Under the pieces are notes generated by a model. That model worked only from the letters and a program-made list of their open reading frames with translations. It was not told the origin of the DNA and made no database searches. The position numbers and the translations under genes are program-made. From Castellaniella sp049651205 (lineage in GTDB: Bacteria > Pseudomonadota > Gammaproteobacteria > Burkholderiales > Burkholderiaceae_B), in contig NZ_JBASBR010000004.1 in assembly GCF_049651205.1 (NCBI RefSeq), positions 248,001-312,000 on the forward strand: a DNA stretch of 64,000 nucleotides, read 5' to 3'. This document shows positions 52,670 through 61,639 of the stretch, one piece after another. Numbering within the stretch: the stretch's first letter is position 1; each line of letters starts with the position of its first letter.

Positions 52670-53139
52670 GCCATACAGCCTACATTGGCCTGGGGGCCAA
52701 CCTGGGTGATGCGGCCGAGGCCATCCAGGGCGCTGCCCAAGAATTGGCGGCCACGCCCGACATCCAGGCCCTGCGCCTGTCGCCGCTATACGGCAGCGCA
52801 CCGGTGGGCTGCACAGGCCCCGATTACGTCAACGCAGTGGCAGAAATCCATACAACACTGCAACCAGCCGCGCTGCTGGCAGCACTGCAAGCCATCGAAC
52901 AGGCACACGGCCGCGAACGTCCCTACCGTAATGCGCCGCGTACGCTGGATCTGGATCTGCTGTGGTTTGACGGAAAAACCATCGACACGCCAACCTTGAC
53001 AGTGCCGCATCCACGCATGCATCTGCGCGCCTTTGTGCTGCAGCCCCTGCGGGATCTGGCACCTGATCTGGTGCTGCCCCAAGGCAATCTGGCAGATCTG
53101 CTTGCACGCTGCGCAGATCAGGACATCCACCCACTGTAA
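52666..53139 (+). CDS. folK: 6-hydroxymethyl-7,8-dihydropterin pyrophosphokinase FolK
   Basis: A 157-residue folate enzyme that transfers pyrophosphate from ATP to hydroxymethyl-dihydropterin. Signature text: YIGLGANLGDAAEAI, SPLYGSAPVG, PDYVNAVAEI, RNAPRTLDLDLLWFDG (metal-binding D-L-D) and VPHPRMHLRAFVLQPL. The start overlaps the pcnB stop by 4 bases. It forms a folate pair with folA just downstream. Confidence 0.95.
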   Translation: MSHTAYIGLGANLGDAAEAIQGAAQELAATPDIQALRLSPLYGSAPVGCTGPDYVNAVAEIHTTLQPAALLAALQAIEQAHGRERPYRNAPRTLDLDLLWFDGKTIDTPTLTVPHPRMHLRAFVLQPLRDLAPDLVLPQGNLADLLARCADQDIHPL

Positions 53140-53208
53140 GCACGGGTGGCAATCAAGCGCATCAGCTGGTTTACACTGGGCGCTTTCCCTACTGCCCTAC
53201 CCTTGACC

Positions 53209-53721
53209 ATGCCTCATACTCCCCTCATCCGGCTGGTGGTTGCCTACACCGATGAACGCGTGATCGGGCGCGATGGCGGCATGCCCTGGCATTTGCCGGG
53301 CGACCTTGCGCACTTTAAACGCAGCACGCTGGGCCATCCGGTGATCATGGGCCGCAAAACCTGGCTGTCAATTGGCCGCCCGCTACCGGGCCGACGCAAT
53401 CTGGTGCTTAGCCGGGACACCTCGTTTAGCGTGCCTGGCGTGGAATGTTTTGAATCTCTGGATGCGGCACTGGCAAGCTGCCAGGACGCACAGATTGTCT
53501 GCGTGATTGGCGGCGAACAGATTTTCAAGCAGGCGCTGCCACTGGCCGACCAGGTAATTGCCACTGAAATCCATGCCAATTTAGCTGGTGATACCTGGTT
53601 TCCGGCGCTGCCGGCAGGCCAATGGCAAGAGACAGAACGCCTGCCTCAGCCGGCGGGCGAGAACCCGCTTAGCTACGACTTTGTGACATATCAGCGGATA
53701 CCCGGCACAAAACCTGCGTGA
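53209..53721 (+). CDS. folA: Dihydrofolate reductase FolA
   Basis: A 170-residue NADPH-dependent reductase of dihydrofolate. The Met20-loop region reads VIGRDGGMPWHLPGDLAHFK, whose aspartate is the proton-relay acid (D27 in E. coli). HPVIMGRKTWLSIGRPLPGRRN binds NADPH, and VIGGEQIFKQALPLAD is the glycine pair near the C-terminus. The start is ATG 53209 (MPHTPLIRLV); the frame is open 21 codons earlier but without matching family text. The spacer from folK is 69 bases. Confidence 0.95.
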   Translation: MPHTPLIRLVVAYTDERVIGRDGGMPWHLPGDLAHFKRSTLGHPVIMGRKTWLSIGRPLPGRRNLVLSRDTSFSVPGVECFESLDAALASCQDAQIVCVIGGEQIFKQALPLADQVIATEIHANLAGDTWFPALPAGQWQETERLPQPAGENPLSYDFVTYQRIPGTKPA

Positions 53722-53764
53722 TGTATTGGCTGCCTTAAGCAAAGGCGGCCTGCGCCAGGCGCAC

Positions 53765-53787
53765 GCCAGCCAGATCAACTGGCTGGC
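53765..53787. terminator. Stem-loop between convergent folA and tautomerase gene
   Basis: GCCAGCCAG (53765-53773) and CTGGCTGGC (53779-53787) form a perfect 9-bp GC-rich stem with a 5-base loop, between the two stop codons. No U-tract is evident, so termination is probable but not proven. Confidence 0.5.
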
Positions 53788-53798
53788 ATCTTGCCCGC

Positions 53799-54011
53799 TT
53801 AGCTGGCAGCCTTTGCGCGCGCCCGAATAGCGGTCACGGGCTCGCCAGCGATCCCCCAGTTGTCGGTATCCACTTCCTCGATGACCACGAAAGTGGTTTT
53901 GGGATTTTTACCCAGGACATCAACCAGCAACTGCGTGGCACCCTGCATCAGGCGGGCTTTTTGATCAGCGGTGACGCCCTCGCGGGTAATCTTGATATTT
54001 ACATACGGCAT
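53799..54011 (-). CDS. 4-oxalocrotonate tautomerase-family protein
   Basis: A 70-residue small tautomerase. MPYVNIKITREGVTADQKAR shows the catalytic proline directly after the initiator methionine, the start of the beta strand and the helix typical of 4-OT; VVIEEVDTDNWGIAGEPV is the second half. Members keto-enol isomerise 2-oxo acids or act on other unsaturated acids, usually as hexamers. There is no catabolic cluster nearby, so the physiological substrate is unknown. The start is ATG 54011, since Pro must be residue 2. It lies 17 bases after gcvP and may be co-transcribed with the gcv operon. Confidence 0.85.
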   Translation of the reverse strand: MPYVNIKITREGVTADQKARLMQGATQLLVDVLGKNPKTTFVVIEEVDTDNWGIAGEPVTAIRARAKAAS

Positions 54012-54028
54012 GGTGCTTTCCTTGGTAG

Positions 54029-56914
54029 TCAGACGGTTGCCGGCACAGGTGACGCGTAGGCCTCGACCGGCGGGCAGGCGCAACTGAGATTGCGGTCTCC
54101 CCAGGCATTATCCACCCGGGCCACAGGTGGCCAGTACTTGCGGTCTGCCATACCGGGCAAGGGATAGGCTGCTTGCTCACGCGTGTAGGGGTGCGTCCAG
54201 TCTTGTACCAGCAACACTGCTGCCGGGTGCGGCGCATTGACCAGTACGTTGTCTTCCAGCGGCTGTTCACCCCGCTCGACTGCCGCGATCTCTTGCCGGA
54301 TGGCAATCATGGCATCGATAAAGCGATCCAGCTCTTCGACCCCTTCGGATTCGGTGGGCTCGACCATCAGCGTGCCAGCCACCGGGAAGCTCATGGTGGG
54401 CGCATGGAAGCCGTAATCCATCAGGCGCTTGGCGATATCTTCGGCGCCGATCCCGCTGGCATCCTTGATTGGCCGGATATCCAGAATGCACTCGTGCGCG
54501 ACGCGCGACTTGGGGCCGGCCGCGTACAGGATGGGATAGTGCGGCGCCAGGCGTGTGACCAGATAATTGGCGTTAAGAATGGCCACCTGTGTTGCGCGAC
54601 GCAGGCCGCTGGCACCCATCATCGTGATGTACAGGGTTGAGATTGGCAAAATGCTGGCCGAGCCATAGGGGGCCGCCGACACCGGCCCCGATTGGCCGGC
54701 AGGCAAGCGGCCGTCTTCGCCCACCAGCCCGGGCAGGTAGGGCGCCAGGTGCGCGCGCACGGCCACAGGGCCCACGCCCGGCCCGCCACCACCGTGGGGG
54801 ATGCAAAAGGTTTTGTGCAAATTAAGGTGCGATACATCCGACCCAAAGCGCCCAGGCTGGGCCACACCCACCATGGCGTTCATATTGGCACCATCCAGGT
54901 ACACCTGGCCGCCGGCATCATGGATAAGCGCGCAGATCTCGGTAACCGTGGTTTCAAACACGCCATGGGTGGAGGGATAGGTGATCATCAAGGCAGCCAG
55001 ATGGTCGCCGACTTCGGCCACTTTGGCGCGCAGATCAGCCATATCGATGCTGCCGTGATCATCGGACGCCACCACCACCACATCCATGCCGGCCAGATGC
55101 GCCGAGGCGGGATTGGTGCCGTGTGCCGAAGCGGGGATCAGGCAGACATTGCGCTGATGATCGCCATTGGCCTGGTGATAGCCACGGATGGCCAGCAGAC
55201 CAGAGTACTCGCCCTGGGCGCCCGAATTGGGCTGCAGGCTGACGCGATCGTAGCCGGTGATCTCGCACAGTGCCGAGGAAAGACGATTGATCATGTCCTG
55301 GTAGCCCTGGGCCTGGCCGGCCGGGGCAAACGGGTGCATATTGGCAAACTCGGGCCAGGTGATGGGAATCATCTCGGCCGTGGCATTGAGTTTCATGGTG
55401 CACGAGCCCAGCGGGATCATGGTGCGATCCAGGGCCAGATCTTTGTCGGCCAGGGCGCGCAGGTAGCGCAGCATATCGGTTTCGGACTTGACGCGCGAGA
55501 AAGCCGGATGCGCAAGGATGGGACCCTGACGATGCAGCGATGCGGGGATGCCATCGCCGGCTGTGGTAAAATCGGGGGCCACGCGGGTTTCTGCGGTGCC
55601 GGCGGCAAATACGCTGAGCAGCACCTCGATGTCATCGGGCGTCACGGTTTCGTCCAGTGACAAGGCCACGTGGGTGTCATCGACACGGCGCAGGTTCAGC
55701 CCACCATCCACTGCGGCGTCCAGCACCGCCTGGGTATAGCTGCCGCACTGCAAATGCAAAGTATCAAACCAGCTGTCGTTGCATACTTCCACGCCCATGG
55801 CACGCAAGGCAGCAGCCAGCTGGGTGGTGCGGGTGGCCACACGCTGGGCAATTTTCCGGATGCCGACTGGGCCATGCCACACCGCATACATGGCGGCCAT
55901 TACGGCCAGCAACACTTGTGCGGTACAGATATTGGAGGTGGCTTTTTCACGGCGGATATGTTGCTCGCGCGTTTGCAAGGCCAGGCGCAGGGCGGACGCA
56001 CCGCGCGCATCTTGCGAGACACCCACCAGACGGCCGGGCAAGTTGCGTTTGTAGGCATCCTTGCACGCCATAAAGCCGGCGTGCGGGCCGCCATAGCCCA
56101 TGGGCACACCAAAACGCTGACTGGAGCCCACGGCAATATCAGCGCCCCACTGGCCCGGAGGCGACAGCAAGGCCAATGCGAGAAGATCGGTGGCCACGGC
56201 CACAATGGCCCCGGCCTCATGGGCCTGTTGTGCCAAAGCCTGATAATCGGCAACGCCGCCCAGGCTATGCGGATATTGCAGCAGGACACCGAAGCAATCG
56301 GGCAGACCCGCGGACTCATCGCCCACCACCAAATCAATGCCAAGGCCGGCAGCCCGGGTACGCACAACTTCGAGAGTTTGCGGATGCACGTGCTGCGACA
56401 CAAAGAACTGGCTGGATTTTGCCCGCGAGACGCGCCGGGCCAGTGTCATGGCTTCGGCGGCGGCAGTGGCTTCGTCCAGCAGGGAGGAGTTGGCGATATC
56501 CAGGCCGGTGAGATCGGTGATCATGGTCTGGAAAATCAGCAAGGCCTCGAGGCGCCCCTGGGAGATCTCCGGCTGGTAGGGTGTGTATGCGGTGTACCAG
56601 GCAGGATTTTCGAGGATGTTGCGCAAAATCACGTGGGGCACATGGGTGCCGTAGTAGCCCTGGCCAATAAAGCTGCGCAGCACCTGGTTGCGCGACGCAA
56701 TGGTTTTAAGATCCGCCAGCGCTTCAACCTCATCCATGGCATCAGGCAGATCCAGGTAAGGTGCTTCGGACAGAATATTTTGAGGTACCACTTCGTCGAT
56801 CAGGGCATCCAGGCTGGATACGCCGATGGCGGCCAACATGGCCTGCTGATCAGACTCGGACGGCCCAATATGACGGGCAACAAATTCGGATTGCGAAGCA
56901 ACATCGCGCGACAT
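54029..56914 (-). CDS. gcvP: Glycine dehydrogenase (decarboxylating), P-protein
   Basis: A 961-residue PLP enzyme that decarboxylates glycine and passes the aminomethyl group to the GcvH lipoyl arm. It is the single-chain form, with two homologous halves. The PLP lysine is K701 in NLHKTFCIPHGGGGPG. Other family text: FVARHIGPSESDQQAML, GYYGTHVPHVILRNILENPAWYT-type segment, and EYSGLLAIRGYH. The start at 56914 (MSRDVASQ) follows GGAG; an ATG six codons upstream is less likely. Third gene of gcvT-gcvH-gcvP, 92 bases after gcvH. Confidence 0.96.
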   Translation of the reverse strand: MSRDVASQSEFVARHIGPSESDQQAMLAAIGVSSLDALIDEVVPQNILSEAPYLDLPDAMDEVEALADLKTIASRNQVLRSFIGQGYYGTHVPHVILRNILENPAWYTAYTPYQPEISQGRLEALLIFQTMITDLTGLDIANSSLLDEATAAAEAMTLARRVSRAKSSQFFVSQHVHPQTLEVVRTRAAGLGIDLVVGDESAGLPDCFGVLLQYPHSLGGVADYQALAQQAHEAGAIVAVATDLLALALLSPPGQWGADIAVGSSQRFGVPMGYGGPHAGFMACKDAYKRNLPGRLVGVSQDARGASALRLALQTREQHIRREKATSNICTAQVLLAVMAAMYAVWHGPVGIRKIAQRVATRTTQLAAALRAMGVEVCNDSWFDTLHLQCGSYTQAVLDAAVDGGLNLRRVDDTHVALSLDETVTPDDIEVLLSVFAAGTAETRVAPDFTTAGDGIPASLHRQGPILAHPAFSRVKSETDMLRYLRALADKDLALDRTMIPLGSCTMKLNATAEMIPITWPEFANMHPFAPAGQAQGYQDMINRLSSALCEITGYDRVSLQPNSGAQGEYSGLLAIRGYHQANGDHQRNVCLIPASAHGTNPASAHLAGMDVVVVASDDHGSIDMADLRAKVAEVGDHLAALMITYPSTHGVFETTVTEICALIHDAGGQVYLDGANMNAMVGVAQPGRFGSDVSHLNLHKTFCIPHGGGGPGVGPVAVRAHLAPYLPGLVGEDGRLPAGQSGPVSAAPYGSASILPISTLYITMMGASGLRRATQVAILNANYLVTRLAPHYPILYAAGPKSRVAHECILDIRPIKDASGIGAEDIAKRLMDYGFHAPTMSFPVAGTLMVEPTESEGVEELDRFIDAMIAIRQEIAAVERGEQPLEDNVLVNAPHPAAVLLVQDWTHPYTREQAAYPLPGMADRKYWPPVARVDNAWGDRNLSCACPPVEAYASPVPATV

Positions 56915-57006
56915 GGAAATCTCCGGGAACAAACAAGGGCGGAGTTAACACCCCGCCAAATCAAACTGCCGCCCGGTACACAGACGTGCACGCGGGCAGG
57001 TGCGCA

Positions 57007-57378
57007 TCAGGCCTGGGCCTGATAGGCCTGGGCGTCCAGCAGGCCATCGACATCAGCTGCGTGATCGGGGCGGATCTTGAAGATCCACTGATCGAATGCA
57101 CCTTGGTTGATGAGCGCGGGCTCGTCGTTCAGGGCCTCGTTGAAGGCGATGATCTCGCCGGCAATAGGCGCATAAATATCGGAGGCCGCCTTGACGGACT
57201 CGACAACAGCAGCGGTTTCGCCCGCGGCCAGATGGGCACCCACCTGGACATCGCCGACAAAAACCAGATCGCCCAGCTGGTCTTGGGCATCGTCAGTAAT
57301 GCCAACCAGAAAGCAGTCGCCGTCGGCCTTGACCCACTCGTGGGAAGCCGTGTATTTGCGGTCGTTGGGAATGGACAT
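57007..57378 (-). CDS. gcvH: Glycine cleavage system H protein
   Basis: A 123-residue lipoyl carrier of the glycine cleavage system. The lipoylation lysine is K63 in VVESVKAASDIYAP. KYTASHEWVK and GITDDAQDQLGDLVFV are standard N-terminal text. The start ATG 57378 lies in a 71-base spacer after gcvT; the frame continues upstream into gcvT without meaning. Confidence 0.96.
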   Translation of the reverse strand: MSIPNDRKYTASHEWVKADGDCFLVGITDDAQDQLGDLVFVGDVQVGAHLAAGETAAVVESVKAASDIYAPIAGEIIAFNEALNDEPALINQGAFDQWIFKIRPDHAADVDGLLDAQAYQAQA

Positions 57379-57449
57379 GGTGTACCCCGTGATCGTGATG
57401 GATAACAAACAAGAAAAATGAACCGGCCGGCCTGACGCCTGCCGGGGAA

Positions 57450-58529
57450 TCAGACCAGCGCCTGGCCGTTGCGCACAAACGGTGGGCGGACGAGCTCGGC
57501 CGGCAGCCATTTGCCACGAATTTCAACCTCGACGTGCTCGCCCGGCTCGCAGCCGGCCGGTACGCGTGCCAGGCCAATGGAAAAGCCCAACGTGGGCGCC
57601 ATAGTGCCACTGGTGATCTGGCCTTCGCCCTGTGGCGTGCGCACTTTCATGTGGCCGCGCATAATGCCGCGCTCAAGCAGCTTGAGACCCAGAAGCTGGT
57701 GATCACGCGAGGCGGACTCGAGGGCGTCACGGCCCACGAAACGGCGGGTTTCGTCTTTAAGCGAGACAGTCCAGGCCAGGCCGGACTCTAGGGGATGAAC
57801 GGTTTCGTCCATATCCTGGCCGTAGAGATTCATGCCGGCTTCGAGGCGCAAGGTATCGCGTGCACCCAGGCCGCAGGGATGCACGCCGGCGGACGCCAGG
57901 GCTTCCCAGAAAGCTTGCACCGCTGTGACAGGGAGGACAATTTCAAAGCCGTCTTCACCGGTATAGCCCGTGCGGGCCACCAGAGTGTTTTCGTCGACCA
58001 TGGTGCCATTGAAAGGTTTGAGGTCCTGGGTGGCGGCTTTCCACTCGGGGCGCACGGCCCAGACGGTGTCACGCGCCTTGGGGCCTTGCACGGCGATCAT
58101 GGCCAGATCGCGGCGCGGCGTGATGGTGACACCAAATGGCTGGGCCTGCTCTTTCATCCAGGCGATGTCTTTGTCGGCGGTGCCGGCATTGACCACCACG
58201 CGCCAGCGGTCGGAGGCAAAGAAGTAGACGATGAGGTCGTCGATGACGCCGCCATTGGGCAGCAGCATGCACGAGTACAGAGCCTTGCCCGGTGTGCCGG
58301 CAATCTTGCCCACATCATTGGCCAGCAAATGGCGCAGGAAATCGGGGGCGGAGGCACCCGTGACGTCGACGTTGAGCATGTGCGAGACATCGAACATGCC
58401 CACGGCCTGACGCACGGCGTGGTGTTCTTCGAGTTGCGAGCCATAGGCCAGTGGCATATCCCAGCCGCCAAAATCAACGATCTTGGCGCCAAGTGCAACG
58501 TGGGTATCAAACAGAGGTGTCCGGGACAT
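57450..58529 (-). CDS. gcvT: Aminomethyltransferase (glycine cleavage T protein)
   Basis: A 359-residue tetrahydrofolate-dependent enzyme releasing ammonia and forming 5,10-methylene-THF from the GcvH-bound intermediate. Markers: TPLFDTHVALGAKIVDFGGW, MFDVSHMLNVDVTG, ARTGYTGEDGFEI, LGARDTLRLEAGMNLYGQDMD and the late GHMKVRT. First gene of the gcv operon and directly preceded by the tandem glycine riboswitch, so expression should rise with glycine. Confidence 0.96.
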   Translation of the reverse strand: MSRTPLFDTHVALGAKIVDFGGWDMPLAYGSQLEEHHAVRQAVGMFDVSHMLNVDVTGASAPDFLRHLLANDVGKIAGTPGKALYSCMLLPNGGVIDDLIVYFFASDRWRVVVNAGTADKDIAWMKEQAQPFGVTITPRRDLAMIAVQGPKARDTVWAVRPEWKAATQDLKPFNGTMVDENTLVARTGYTGEDGFEIVLPVTAVQAFWEALASAGVHPCGLGARDTLRLEAGMNLYGQDMDETVHPLESGLAWTVSLKDETRRFVGRDALESASRDHQLLGLKLLERGIMRGHMKVRTPQGEGQITSGTMAPTLGFSIGLARVPAGCEPGEHVEVEIRGKWLPAELVRPPFVRNGQALV

Positions 58530-58577
58530 GGTGAGAAGGGCTCCATTGCGATAGAACGGCAGGGTTGCCGGCAGCGC

Positions 58578-58779
58578 CCTTCTGTCCTTTTGCCTGAGAG
58601 TTGCCCCACACAGCGGGGGTTCACCTTCGGCGCCCGCCCCAGGTAAAACCGGGCGAGTCTCTCCAGAATGCTGCGATGCGCGTGCGGCATCATGGGGATG
58701 GTACGGGGTGCCTGAGCGATTCTGGGCGAATTGCGCCTTCGGCGGCCGCTAAACAACAGACGGCGCTCTCCCACCCACA
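58578..58779 (-). promoter_or_regulatory. Tandem glycine riboswitch upstream of gcvT
   Basis: Two glycine aptamers on the minus strand. Aptamer 1 (about 58779-58703) has GGGTGGGAGAG, CGCCGAAGGCG and CTCAGGCACCC, with GGGTG/CACCC closing P1. Aptamer 2 (about 58668-58578) has TGGAGAGAC, GCGCCGAAGGTGAA and ACTCTCAGGCAAAAGGACAG. Both carry the conserved GGAGAG, GCCGAAGG and CUCAGGCA blocks. They are joined by about 35 bases containing a small hairpin (GATGC/GCATC, 58675-58691). Known members act as glycine-activated switches for gcv operons. Confidence 0.93.
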
Positions 58780-58896
58780 TCGGGTGACAGCAAAGGCAAA
58801 ATATACCCTGAAACAGGCCAGGTCAACAATCCGCAATAGAGACTAGGACTTGCCACCGGCAAGATACGTTGGCCTGCCAGGACTCCTCAGGCAGGC

Positions 58897-60114
58897 TCAG
58901 ATGTATCCCTGCTCGCGCCAGCGTGCCCGCGTCTCGGGGCTGACACCCAGATGGTCCAGCAGCTGCTCTGTATGCGCACCCAGCGCCGGTGCAGCTGATT
59001 GAATCCCACCGGGCGTCGCCGACAACTTGGGCACAATGCCGGGTACCTGGCAGGGCGTACCATCTGGCAAAGTGTCTTCAAGAATCATCTCGCGAGCCTG
59101 GTAATGCGGATCGGCGGCAATATCGGCGATATCGTAGATGCGGCCCGCTGGGATACGCGCAGCATTCAGCACTTCAAGTGCCTGATCCTGCGTGCGCCCA
59201 GCCGCCCACTGGCCGATGGCCGCATCGATGCGCGCTATCTGTGCCACCCGGCCAGGATTGTGTGCCAGCACAGGATCCTGGCCCAGATCTTCACGGCCAA
59301 TTGCCTTCATCAGACGTTGGAAAATACTGTCTCCATTGCCGGCAATCAACACATAACCATCCTGGCAGGCATAGGCATTGCTGGGCGCAATACCCGGCAA
59401 GCTGCTGCCAGCGGGCTGACGCACTTCGCCAAATACGGCGTATTCGGGCAACAGGCTTTCCATCATATTAAAGACGGATTCGTACAAAGCCACGTCAATC
59501 ATCTGCCCTTCGCCGTCACGATCACGCGCGCGCAAGGCCAATAGGACACCAATCACTCCATGCAGGGCCGAGAGCGAATCGCCAATCGACACTCCCACGC
59601 GTACCGGCGTACGGCCAGGCTCGCCACTTAAATGGCGTAGCCCACCCATGGCCTCGGCGACCACGCCAAAGCCGGGACGGTCGCGATAAGGCCCGGTTTG
59701 GCCATAGCCGGATACCCGCAGCATCACCAGCCGTGGATTGATGGCATGCAGATCGCCCCAGCCCAGCCCCCAGGCCTCAAGCGTGCCAGGCTTGAAATTT
59801 TCGACAACAACATCACACTCGGCCACCAACTGCCGAACCAGTGCCTGGATCTCGGGCTGACGCAGATCCAGCGTAACCGACTGCTTGTTGCGCGACTGTA
59901 CCTGCCACCAGACAGAGGTGCCCTCATGCAGCAAGCGCCAGTTGCGCAAGGGGTCACCCTGCCCGGGGGGCTCAACCTTGATGATTTCAGCGCCGAACTC
60001 GCCCAGCATCTTGGCGGCAAAGGGCCCGGCAATCAGCTGGCCGAGCTCTAATACGCGGATACCCGCCAGAGGTTTTTGACGCGAAGTGGTGGGAGTAGCG
60101 GCGGAAGCGTTCAT
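58897..60114 (-). CDS. Class III CoA-transferase (CaiB/BaiF family)
   Basis: A 405-residue family III CoA-transferase, which moves CoA between carboxylic acids through an aspartyl/glutamyl-CoA intermediate. Text: GIRVLELGQLIAGPFAAKML, GAEIIKVEPPGQGDPLRNW, RNKQSVTLDLRQPE, DVVVENFKPGTLEAWGLG, and GEGQMIDVALYESVF with the acidic residues near 207-212 in the catalytic region. A TAGAAT -10-like element on the minus strand (60143-60148) and a small GCGGC/GCCGC hairpin (60151-60165) lie upstream. No acyl-CoA dehydrogenase or regulator is next to it, so the acid is unknown. Confidence 0.88.
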   Translation of the reverse strand: MNASAATPTTSRQKPLAGIRVLELGQLIAGPFAAKMLGEFGAEIIKVEPPGQGDPLRNWRLLHEGTSVWWQVQSRNKQSVTLDLRQPEIQALVRQLVAECDVVVENFKPGTLEAWGLGWGDLHAINPRLVMLRVSGYGQTGPYRDRPGFGVVAEAMGGLRHLSGEPGRTPVRVGVSIGDSLSALHGVIGVLLALRARDRDGEGQMIDVALYESVFNMMESLLPEYAVFGEVRQPAGSSLPGIAPSNAYACQDGYVLIAGNGDSIFQRLMKAIGREDLGQDPVLAHNPGRVAQIARIDAAIGQWAAGRTQDQALEVLNAARIPAGRIYDIADIAADPHYQAREMILEDTLPDGTPCQVPGIVPKLSATPGGIQSAAPALGAHTEQLLDHLGVSPETRARWREQGYI

Positions 60115-60189
60115 GGCAGATCCTGAAAAGCAGATGCCGTTGATTCTAGCGCGGCTGCATGCCGCCCCTACGACCAGCGCAGTGTCTTC

Positions 60190-61587
60190 TTATGCCTGGA
60201 CAGCACCAGACACGAGTGCGCGCCCGCAGGCCACCCCGGACGCCCAGGCCCACTGAAAGTTGTATCCCCCCAACCAGCCAGTGACGTCCACCGCTTCGCC
60301 TATGACGTACAAGCCAGGGCAGCGCTGCGCCTGCAGGCTGCGTTGATCCAGCTCGGCAGTATCCACACCACCGCGCATGACCTCGGCCTTTTTATAGCCT
60401 GCCGTCCCGGTGGGCCATAGTGTCCAGCCGTGGATGCCTTCGCCCAGGGCGCGCAGATTGCGGTCGGACACATCGGCAAGACGCAGGCTGCCCAGGTTGC
60501 CGGCAGCATCTGCCCCGGAACCCGCGCCGCCCATGGCTGCAGCCTTGCCCGCCCAAGCAGCATCACTTTGCGCCAGCCAGGCCTCTGCCAGACGCCGGGG
60601 CCAGATGGCAGACAGGGCCGTCAGCAAGGTTTGGCGGCTGCCCGATTTGGCGGCCACCAAGGCCTCACCCATGGCCTGACCTGGGGCAAGATCAACCCGG
60701 ATGGGGTCGCCCGGCTGCCAGTAGCTGGAAATTTGCAGGATACCGGGGCCGGACAGGCCCCGATGGGTAAACAGCAGATCTTCCAGAAACTCTGCCCGCG
60801 CGGAACCCCGCCGACGCTTGCGGTTCGCCTGCGAGCGCCTGCCCGCCGCCTTGCCATCTTGCGCAGCCACTGGCGATGAGTCTTCCGATGGAGGCAACGC
60901 AAGGTCTTTAGCGCCCGGGCGCATCTCGTGAGACAGGCTGACCTCCAGGGCTACGCCCGAGAGCGCCGCATACGGCTGCCAGTGCGCCACATCAAAGGTA
61001 AGCGGTACCAAGGCCGGGCGCGGCTCGACGATCTTCAGGCCAAACTGGCGGGCAATACGCAGGCTGAAATCTGTGGCGCCCAGCTGGGGGATCGCCATGC
61101 CACCAGTGGCCAACACCACCTGGGTGGCGGAAATCGGGCCGCTATCCGTATCCAGCACGAAGGCAGCCGCTTCACGGTGAACCGCCTGCACGGTGCAGGG
61201 CATGCGCCAGGCCACCTGCCCTTGCTGGCACTCGCGTTGCAGCAACTGGATGATGGATTCACTGGAATCGTCGCAAAAGAGCTGGCCGCGGTGTTTCTCG
61301 TGCCAGGACACACCATGCGTGCGCAGCAGATCCAGAAAGTCCTGTGGCCCATAGCCCCGTAGTGCCGAGCGGCAAAAATCTGGGTTACGCGACAGGAACT
61401 GAGCAGGGCCGGCCCCCAGATTGGTGAAATTACAGCGTCCGCCGCCCGAGATGCGGATTTTTTCGGCCAGACGCTTGGCGTGATCGACCAGCACAACGCG
61501 CAGGCCGCGTTGGCCCGCTACGGCAGCCGCCATCATGCCGGCGGCCCCGGCGCCAATCACTGCAACATCGAATGGGGCGCGGCTCAT
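60190..61587 (-). CDS. HI0933/YhiN-family flavoprotein (NAD(P)/FAD-dependent oxidoreductase)
   Basis: A 465-residue flavoprotein of unknown reaction. FAD-binding text: VAVIGAGAAGMMAAAVAGQRG, then the family hallmark KIRISGGGRCNFTN, ATGGMAIPQLGATDFS, FTHRGLSGPGILQISSYW, and the C-terminal GLYVIGEAVDVTGWLGGYNFQ with QWAWASG. The family is widespread and conserved but its substrate is not established. An insertion of roughly 40 residues, including the very basic GRRSQANRKRRRGSAR, precedes the FTHRGLSGP block. It starts 52 bases after the decarboxylase stop and may share its transcript. Confidence 0.87.
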   Translation of the reverse strand: MSRAPFDVAVIGAGAAGMMAAAVAGQRGLRVVLVDHAKRLAEKIRISGGGRCNFTNLGAGPAQFLSRNPDFCRSALRGYGPQDFLDLLRTHGVSWHEKHRGQLFCDDSSESIIQLLQRECQQGQVAWRMPCTVQAVHREAAAFVLDTDSGPISATQVVLATGGMAIPQLGATDFSLRIARQFGLKIVEPRPALVPLTFDVAHWQPYAALSGVALEVSLSHEMRPGAKDLALPPSEDSSPVAAQDGKAAGRRSQANRKRRRGSARAEFLEDLLFTHRGLSGPGILQISSYWQPGDPIRVDLAPGQAMGEALVAAKSGSRQTLLTALSAIWPRRLAEAWLAQSDAAWAGKAAAMGGAGSGADAAGNLGSLRLADVSDRNLRALGEGIHGWTLWPTGTAGYKKAEVMRGGVDTAELDQRSLQAQRCPGLYVIGEAVDVTGWLGGYNFQWAWASGVACGRALVSGAVQA

Positions 61588-61639
61588 GCGGCCCCGCCTG
61601 CCGGCACGCCGGAATCACTAAAACGCACGGCAGGCCATA

